Shown: one piece after another, positions 14,090 through 18,819 of the stretch
How positions within the stretch are numbered: the stretch's first letter is position 1
Layout: every line of letters begins with the position of its first letter
From: an uncultured Sphingomonas sp.
GTDB taxonomy: Bacteria > Pseudomonadota > Alphaproteobacteria > Sphingomonadales > Sphingomonadaceae
DNA length: 18,819 bases
NCBI GenBank assembly: GCA_946482655.1
Contig: CAMLSA010000065.1
Location: 1 to 18,819, forward strand
Reading direction: 5' to 3'
Notes under the pieces: generated by a model
Seen by the model: only the letters and a program-made list of their open reading frames with translations
The model's database searches: none
Told to the model about the DNA's origin: nothing
Translations under genes and position numbers: made by a program

Positions 14090-16465
14090 TTAGCGCGCGC
14101 GGCGCGGGAGCGCGTATGCCATAACGTAGTCGCCGGAACCTGAGCGAAGAAGCGAATGGCCGCCGGCTGCAATAACGACGACCTGCCGTCCGCTCGGAGT
14201 CAGATAGGTCATCGGGTTGGCGTGCCCGCCGGCAGGCAGGCGCGACTGCCATAATAGCCGGCCGGTACGTGTTTCGAAGGCCCGGAAAAAGCGGTCTTGG
14301 CTAGCCCCGAGGAAGGTCAGTCCGCTGCGCGTCACCATTGGGCCGCCTACGTGTGGCACACCCATCCGGTACGGCAGGCGCGAGCGCAATCCCCAAGGGC
14401 CGCCCTCGCGGCCGCTTCCCAACGGCTCACTCCACAGAAGCTTGCGCGTCTTCAGGTCGATTGCGCTGAGGAGGCCCCAAGGCGGCTGTTGACAAGGTAC
14501 CTGGAGAGGCGAGAGGAAGGGGAGGATGGAGACTGCATAAGGCGTACCCGCCTGCGGCCCAAGGCCGCCCAGGTCACCATGAACCCCATCGCCCATAGGC
14601 TTGAGTCCCAGCCGATCCGCTTCGCTGCGCGGAATCAAATGAGCGCGGAGGGCGAAGCGGATCGAGTTGCCGACGAGGATGCCGCGTTGCACGTCGATTG
14701 CGATGGCACCCCAGTCGCTGCCCCCGTTGTAGCCGGGATAGACGATCGTCGGCTGTTTTACCCTGACCGGCGTAAGCGGTCCCTCGTAAACCGACTGCCT
14801 GAAGGCGAGGCGGCACCATGCCTGATCGAGCGGAGTCAGGCCCCACATCATGCGTTCGGTCAACCGCGGACCCGCGAAGTCCGGCATTCCCACCGAGAAT
14901 GGCTGGCGCGGCGCCGTCCTCTCGCCGGGGACGGTCGTCTGCGGAACTCGGCGCTCCTCCACGGGCGTGATGGGCCGGCCCGTGCGCCGGTCGAGCACGA
15001 AGATTTCTCCTCGCTTCGTCGGCTGGATCAGAGCCGGGACGATGCGGTTGCCGACCGGCATGTTATAGAGCGTCGGCTGTGCCGGGACGTCATAATCCCA
15101 AATGTCGTGATGCGTGGTCTGAAAGGACCAGCGTAGCTTGCCGGTGTCGGCTTCCAGCGCGACCACGGCGCTGGAGAATTTTTCGTCGAACGGACGCCGC
15201 TGCCCGCCGAACCAGTCGGGAACCGAATTTCCGGTCGGCAGGTAAACGAGGCCGAGCGCCTCGTCGCCGCTGATCGGCGCCCAGCTGTTCGGTGTGTTCG
15301 GCGTAAAGCTCTGACCCGGCGGCGGCATGGCGTGGTTGTCCGGCCGCCCCACGTCGAACGCCCAGGCGAAGGCGCCCGTCGTCGCGTCGAAGGCACGAAT
15401 CACGCCGCTCGGCGAGTCGATGCGTTGATTGTCGGGTACGAAGCCGCCGAAGATGATCTTGCCGCGCACGATCGCTGGCGCGGAGGTGACGTAATAATAG
15501 GCGGGACCGGGCATGCCCATGCCAACCTTGATGTCGACCATTCCGCCCTTGCCGAAGCCTTCGCATAGTCTCCCGTTCCGCGCATCGACCGCCAGCAGAC
15601 GCCCGTCCACGGTGGTCGAGATGATCCGCTCGGCGCAAGCCGCGTCCAGGCCGACCGCGGTGCGGTAGTAGGCGACGCCCCGGCATGCCGTGAAAGCAAC
15701 GTTCCGAAGGTCCGCACGCGGGTTGAACCGCCACCGCTGCTTTCCGGTCTCGGCATCGAGGGCGATGACCTCGCTATCCGGCGTGCATAGATAGAGGGTA
15801 TCCCGGATCTTGAGAGGTGTCGCCTCGAACTGGCCGTGCTGGTCCGGTCCAGCCTTGGAGCCAGTGCGGAATTCCCAGATCTTTTCGAGTCGGTTCACGT
15901 TCTGCGGAGTGATCTGCGCCAGCGGAGAGAAACGATCGCCGGCAAGATTACGGCCCCATACCTGCCAGTCCCCGTCGTCGCTCGCGGCAGCCGCTCCCGC
16001 CTCGGCCGGCGTCGTGGCCGGGGCCGATACGCGGTCGCTGAGATAGCCGATCGCAGCGACGGCAATCAGCGCTAGCGCAAGAGCGACGGCCGCACCGCCG
16101 CGCAGGCGCTTGGCGGGCGACGCATCGGCCCGATAGGCCCAAGGCGTCAGGAACCAGCAGCCGAGCACGGTTGGCGCCAACACGCGGGCGGTGAGCGGCC
16201 AGCCGTCGAATCCGACCTCCCACAGCGCCCAAAGCCACGTCCCTAGGAGCATCACGCCGTAGAGCACCGCCGCCCGGCCGCTCCCCCGCCATTGCAACCA
16301 GGCGGATGCGATCACGAGGAGGCCGGCGATCAGATAATAAGGCGAACCCCCGAGCCAGGCGAGCTGCGAACCGAGCCAGCACAGTCCGCAGCCGATAACC
16401 AGGAGCAGAATGGCCATCACATGCTGGATGAAAGTGCCGAGCGGACGACGTGCTTTGGCTTCCAA
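14090..16465 (-). CDS. membrane-bound PQQ-dependent dehydrogenase, glucose/quinate/shikimate family
   Basis: Inner-membrane quinoprotein of 791 residues, close to the usual 800. It oxidises a sugar or cyclic polyol in the periplasm and reduces ubiquinone. Residues about 12-140 form five membrane segments (HVMAILLLVIGCGLCWLG onward), followed by an eight-bladed propeller. Recognisable sites are CRGVAYY, HHDIWDYDVPAQP (catalytic Asp, about 457), PTKRGEIFVLDRRTG (PQQ-binding Lys) and the C-terminal GGHANPMTY and AGGHS. The position of E. coli Gcd His262, which lies at the substrate entrance, is Tyr267 here (CRGVAYY against CRGVSYH). In E. coli a Tyr there lowers glucose affinity, so another substrate is plausible. 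Start TTG 16465 has GGGGAGG five bases upstream. PQQ-synthesis genes are not in the window. Confidence 0.94.
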   Translation of the reverse strand: MEAKARRPLGTFIQHVMAILLLVIGCGLCWLGSQLAWLGGSPYYLIAGLLVIASAWLQWRGSGRAAVLYGVMLLGTWLWALWEVGFDGWPLTARVLAPTVLGCWFLTPWAYRADASPAKRLRGGAAVALALALIAVAAIGYLSDRVSAPATTPAEAGAAAASDDGDWQVWGRNLAGDRFSPLAQITPQNVNRLEKIWEFRTGSKAGPDQHGQFEATPLKIRDTLYLCTPDSEVIALDAETGKQRWRFNPRADLRNVAFTACRGVAYYRTAVGLDAACAERIISTTVDGRLLAVDARNGRLCEGFGKGGMVDIKVGMGMPGPAYYYVTSAPAIVRGKIIFGGFVPDNQRIDSPSGVIRAFDATTGAFAWAFDVGRPDNHAMPPPGQSFTPNTPNSWAPISGDEALGLVYLPTGNSVPDWFGGQRRPFDEKFSSAVVALEADTGKLRWSFQTTHHDIWDYDVPAQPTLYNMPVGNRIVPALIQPTKRGEIFVLDRRTGRPITPVEERRVPQTTVPGERTAPRQPFSVGMPDFAGPRLTERMMWGLTPLDQAWCRLAFRQSVYEGPLTPVRVKQPTIVYPGYNGGSDWGAIAIDVQRGILVGNSIRFALRAHLIPRSEADRLGLKPMGDGVHGDLGGLGPQAGTPYAVSILPFLSPLQVPCQQPPWGLLSAIDLKTRKLLWSEPLGSGREGGPWGLRSRLPYRMGVPHVGGPMVTRSGLTFLGASQDRFFRAFETRTGRLLWQSRLPAGGHANPMTYLTPSGRQVVVIAAGGHSLLRSGSGDYVMAYALPRRAR

Positions 16466-16980
16466 CTCTTCCTCCCCCGCCTGCGCCTGTATCGGGGCAC
16501 ACCTGCATCTTGATCATCCAACGCCGCAGCATGCCTCAACTCCAGCGCGGCGGCGTCCAAGCCCTGATCCCTGCCCCGAATCGCCTCAAGGTATACCAAT
16601 GGGAACTCAACGATCAATTTCCTGACGTTGGCCAACATGTCTGTTCTTCAGCGCGAACACCCGTGACAGCGGAGGCTTGACAGCCTTCGCCCGACGACTG
16701 CAGAGCGAAAGGCCATGAAGCCACCGCGGTTGTCGAGGGACTGAGCTTGATCGTGACATATTCGTTGATCCAGGCTGTGTTCGAATTCCTCGGCCTTACT
16801 CGCGAACTCGATACCCCCTGGGCTTCTCCTAGGGATCCGTTCTTCGGAAAAGCCTGCCTGTGAGTATTCGGGCGGATCCGCAGCTTGCCCCAGCAGGCGA
16901 AACCCTGTTTTCTGACAGTGCCGATTCATCACTGAACATCCTCTTGATCGGCGATAACGCCACAACTGAAGGAGTATCGA
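16466..16980. other. 515-base divergent spacer without an assignable gene
   Basis: Lies between the divergent PQQ dehydrogenase and thiolase-like genes and should hold both promoters. No convincing promoter pair was found: a TTGACA at 16677-16682 has no -10 at the right distance. A plus-strand frame from 16681 to 16863 (ends DPFFGKACL, with a hydrophobic stretch LSLIVTYSLIQAVFEFLGL) has no ATG and no ribosome-binding site. A minus-strand frame through the same part also stays open but continues antisense across the thiolase gene. The spacer is long for this compact region and may be a gene remnant I cannot identify. Confidence 0.5.
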
Positions 16981-18186
16981 TTGACTGAGTTGCACAATGT
17001 GTCGGCGCAGGAGCGGGAGCCTGTATTCGCCGGAATTGGAGAGCTTGAGTCGGGCCGCTTCCCGGATCGTACGCTCATGGGCGACCTGATCGACGTCGCC
17101 GATCTCGCGTTGGCGAATGCCGGACTGACGAGCAAGGACATCGACGTCATCCTGTTTGGTTCGAACATGCACTCGATGGAAGAGCAGGCCGACCTGATCT
17201 TTTCGCGGGTGGCGGAGGAGATGGGCGTCCTCGGGCAGCTGAAGACGAACATATTGGTTCACTCGGGTGGTTCGACGAGCGACAATCTCGCGCGCGTCGC
17301 GGCTGGGATGATCAAGACCGGGGAGGCCCAGACGGTCGTGGTGGTGCAGGCGGAGCGCTGGGCGACGCTGCCGGTCGAGAAGATGATCGATATGCTGACG
17401 GCCAACGGCATCCCGCGCGAGTGGGAGAAGCCGGCCGGTCTTTCGTTCAACGCGATCGGCGGCCTGCTGATGCGGCGCTACATGCACGAGAGCAATTCCA
17501 CCGAGGAGGATATGGCGTCGGTGTGCGTGGCGCTTCGCGAATGGGCGGCACTTAACCCGAACGCATTCTGGCGGAACAGGAAGCTCACCGTCGAGGACGT
17601 CATGAAGTCCAAGCTGGTGTGCGATCCGCTACGCGCGATGGAATGTCCGATGATGGCCGATGGCGGCGTCGGCTTCGTCATGACCTCCGAGAAGCGGGCG
17701 CGCGAGTTGGGGCGTCCGATCGTGCGCATGGCCGGCAGCGGCGGCTCGGTAACCCATTTCAGCATCGCTCAGGAGCGGAATCTGGGCGCGCTCGGCTGGG
17801 AGAAGGCGGCTAAGGACGCCTATGCCGAGGCGGGCTGGACGCCGGCCGACATCGAGTTCGCGCAGGTCTATGACAGCTATCCCAGCGTGCTGACCGTGGC
17901 TCTGGAAGGCGTCGGGCTCGCCCCGAAGGGTGAAGCCGCCCGCATGTTCGCGCGAGGCGAGTTTTCCCCCGGCGGATCCTTGCCCGTGAACACCAATGGC
18001 GGCCTGCTTTCGGCGGGGCACATCGGCATTGGCGGCGGCCTCGCGCTGCTGGTGGAGGGAATTCGGCAGCTGCTGTGGGAAGCGCCGGAGAACCGTCAGA
18101 TCCCGAATTGCCGGCGTGGACTTATCGGCGGGACGGGCGGCAGCTACAGCGACGCTCAAGTCCTCCTCCTCGAACGTGCTGAATAA
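16981..18186 (+). CDS. thiolase-like protein lacking the nucleophilic cysteine (possible Ltp2-type aldolase)
   Basis: Thiolase-fold protein of 401 residues (SCP-x/Ltp2-like group). At the site of the thiolase nucleophile (NxxCASG) it reads VHSGGSTSD (residues 93-101), with no Cys. The C-terminal block NTNGGLLSAGHIGIGGG keeps the GH pair, while the final GGTGGSYSDAQVLLL lacks the second catalytic Cys. Ordinary thiolysis is therefore unlikely. In steroid side-chain degradation, Ltp2 proteins of this type work with a DUF35 partner as retro-aldolases, cleaving acetyl- or propionyl-CoA using tyrosines. The adjacent DUF35 gene and VYDSY motif fit that model, but the substrate is unknown. Start TTG 16981 has GAAGGAG six bases upstream. 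The downstream partner begins 13 bases after the stop. Confidence 0.92.
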   Translation: MTELHNVSAQEREPVFAGIGELESGRFPDRTLMGDLIDVADLALANAGLTSKDIDVILFGSNMHSMEEQADLIFSRVAEEMGVLGQLKTNILVHSGGSTSDNLARVAAGMIKTGEAQTVVVVQAERWATLPVEKMIDMLTANGIPREWEKPAGLSFNAIGGLLMRRYMHESNSTEEDMASVCVALREWAALNPNAFWRNRKLTVEDVMKSKLVCDPLRAMECPMMADGGVGFVMTSEKRARELGRPIVRMAGSGGSVTHFSIAQERNLGALGWEKAAKDAYAEAGWTPADIEFAQVYDSYPSVLTVALEGVGLAPKGEAARMFARGEFSPGGSLPVNTNGGLLSAGHIGIGGGLALLVEGIRQLLWEAPENRQIPNCRRGLIGGTGGSYSDAQVLLLERAE

Positions 18187-18199
18187 GGGGATCTGACCG

Positions 18200-18589
18200 A
18201 TGTCGCTTCAGGCTACCTACAAGAAGTTCCTCCAGGATCAGGTTCTCCATGTCCAGACATGCACAGCCTGTTCGTCGGTGCACATGTATCCACGCGTACG
18301 TTGCCCGTCCTGTCATTCCAAGGAACTGGAATGGCTGCGCGTCGCGGGAACGGGCAAGCTGCTTACGTTCACGATTGTTCGTGCCACGGCCCCTTCGGCA
18401 TTTCAGGACGACGTCCCCTACGGGATCGGCATCGTGCGGCTGGATGAGGGGCCGCAGCTGATGGTCCGCCTGCATCCGGGCGATGCCGGCGACTTCTCCG
18501 ATTATGTTTGCGATATGCCGGTAAGCTTTCAGCCGGCCTCAAGTGAGGAGATCGAGGACCGGCCAGTCGCATGGTTCGGTCCCGCCTGA
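18200..18589 (+). CDS. Zn-ribbon domain-containing OB-fold protein (DUF35)
   Basis: Partner subunit of 129 residues. An N-terminal helix (about 3-15) is followed by a rubredoxin-like zinc ribbon with Cys21-x2-Cys24 and Cys35-x2-Cys38. An OB-fold follows at about 45-115 (GTGKLLTFTIVRATAPSAF, PYGIGIVRLDEGPQLMVRL). In Ltp2-DUF35 and archaeal thiolase/HMG-CoA synthase complexes this protein binds acyl-CoA and bridges subunits. The AAGGGGA before the ATG overlaps the end of the thiolase-like gene, so the two are surely co-expressed. All four zinc ligands are present and the length is normal. Confidence 0.94.
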   Translation: MSLQATYKKFLQDQVLHVQTCTACSSVHMYPRVRCPSCHSKELEWLRVAGTGKLLTFTIVRATAPSAFQDDVPYGIGIVRLDEGPQLMVRLHPGDAGDFSDYVCDMPVSFQPASSEEIEDRPVAWFGPA

Positions 18590-18684
18590 AGCCGGACATC
18601 GCGGAAAGGCTCACCGGACGAAAATTCTGGGAGGCGCGCGGGGTAGCCATCATCGGCTGTCCCGCCGCTTTATTTTCTCGGTAG
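18571..18684 (+). CDS. short ORF overlapping the DUF35 gene end, perhaps a truncated operon gene
   Basis: ATG 18571 opens a 37-residue frame, overlapping the DUF35 gene by 19 bases, with LKPDIAERLTGRKFWEARG and then VAIIGCPAALFSR before a TAG. The overlap is of the kind seen between translationally coupled genes. The strand-like VAIIG after a helical lead resembles the start of a nucleotide-binding enzyme cut off early, but no family can be named. It may also be chance. Confidence 0.25.
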   Translation: MVRSRLKPDIAERLTGRKFWEARGVAIIGCPAALFSR

Positions 18685-18700
18685 AGTAACCCTTATCAGA

Positions 18701-18819
18701 GCGTCTGCTCGCCGAAAGCGCAAGATCGCCCTGTCCCGCCCGAACAATCGGGTTCCCGCGATCGTCGATGATGCGCCGGCGGATGGCGGCGCCCCGCTAT
18801 CGGTGTTCGAATCGGGCGC
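18701..18819 (+). pseudogene. glutathione S-transferase core without its N-terminus (3' end beyond the window)
   Basis: From about 18725 a plus frame encodes ALSRPNNRVPAIVDDA and then GGAPLSVFESG at the window edge. NNRVPAIVD with its cis-Pro and the following FESG are the glutathione-binding strand-turn signature of the GST N-terminal domain (YghU/GstB type). The frame is open only from 18647, has no ATG, GTG or TTG, and the residues before 18725 do not resemble the first 50 of a GST. The N-terminal half of the thioredoxin fold is therefore missing: a truncated remnant, or a sequence junction. Confidence 0.55.

Noticed and set aside
16677..16682. TTGACA as a -35 box for the thiolase-like gene
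   Set aside because: No -10 at 16-18 bases; 300 bases from the start codon.
16833..16880. Pair of GGATCCG/CGGATCC repeats as a mobile-element end
   Set aside because: Short, built around a common palindrome, and without target duplication or transposase.
16648..17487. 279-codon minus-strand frame running from the spacer into the thiolase-like gene
   Set aside because: Mostly antisense to a well-supported gene; low-complexity His/Arg-rich product; no recognised transposase motif.

Overview
The window looks like an accessory catabolic region of a high-GC alphaproteobacterium, most likely a sphingomonad (Sphingobium, Novosphingobium or Sphingopyxis type). This is an inference from the mixture of genes: a FecI/FecR/TonB-receptor triad with an STN signalling domain, EthD proteins, PQQ dehydrogenases, a sulfotransferase and a thiolase-like/OB-fold pair. 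No rRNA, tRNA, CRISPR array or intact insertion sequence was seen.

Layout. 1-1271: 3' part of a secreted PQQ alcohol dehydrogenase with a C-terminal cytochrome c domain. 1392-5668: ECF sigma factor, FecR anti-sigma factor and an STN-containing TonB-dependent receptor, in the order fecI-fecR-fecA. A matching candidate promoter motif lies before the sigma gene and before the receptor gene. 5701-10235 (+): EthD protein, FAD-dependent oxidoreductase, MFS transporter and FMN-dependent alpha-hydroxyacid-oxidase homologue, probably one metabolic block. 10259-11020 (-): double-length EthD protein, with a possible 39-residue ORF upstream. 11372-12547 (+): PAPS-type sulfotransferase. 12630-13739 (-): Gal80-like Gfo/Idh/MocA protein. 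14090-16465 (-): membrane-bound PQQ dehydrogenase of the glucose/quinate family. 16981-18589 (+): thiolase-like protein without the nucleophilic cysteine, followed by its zinc-ribbon/OB-fold partner.

Two pieces of gene debris have no intact counterpart here. One is a stop-interrupted fragment of a different TonB-dependent receptor (about 13900-14079). The other is a glutathione S-transferase core without its N-terminus at the right edge (about 18725-18819). They suggest the region was assembled or trimmed by recombination.

Working model (inference): the receptor senses and imports an organic substrate and signals through FecR to the sigma factor. The two PQQ enzymes oxidise alcohol or sugar-like groups in the periplasm, passing electrons to cytochrome c or ubiquinone. 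The MFS carrier moves a product into the cytoplasm. There the FAD, FMN, EthD, Gfo/Idh/MocA and aldolase-like CoA enzymes continue its breakdown. Four enzymes depart from their family's standard key residues: Arg to Thr in the FMN enzyme, Lys to Trp in the Gfo enzyme, no Cys in the thiolase fold, and Tyr for His in the PQQ glucose-dehydrogenase homologue. Family names therefore do not fix substrates, and the pathway may be undescribed.
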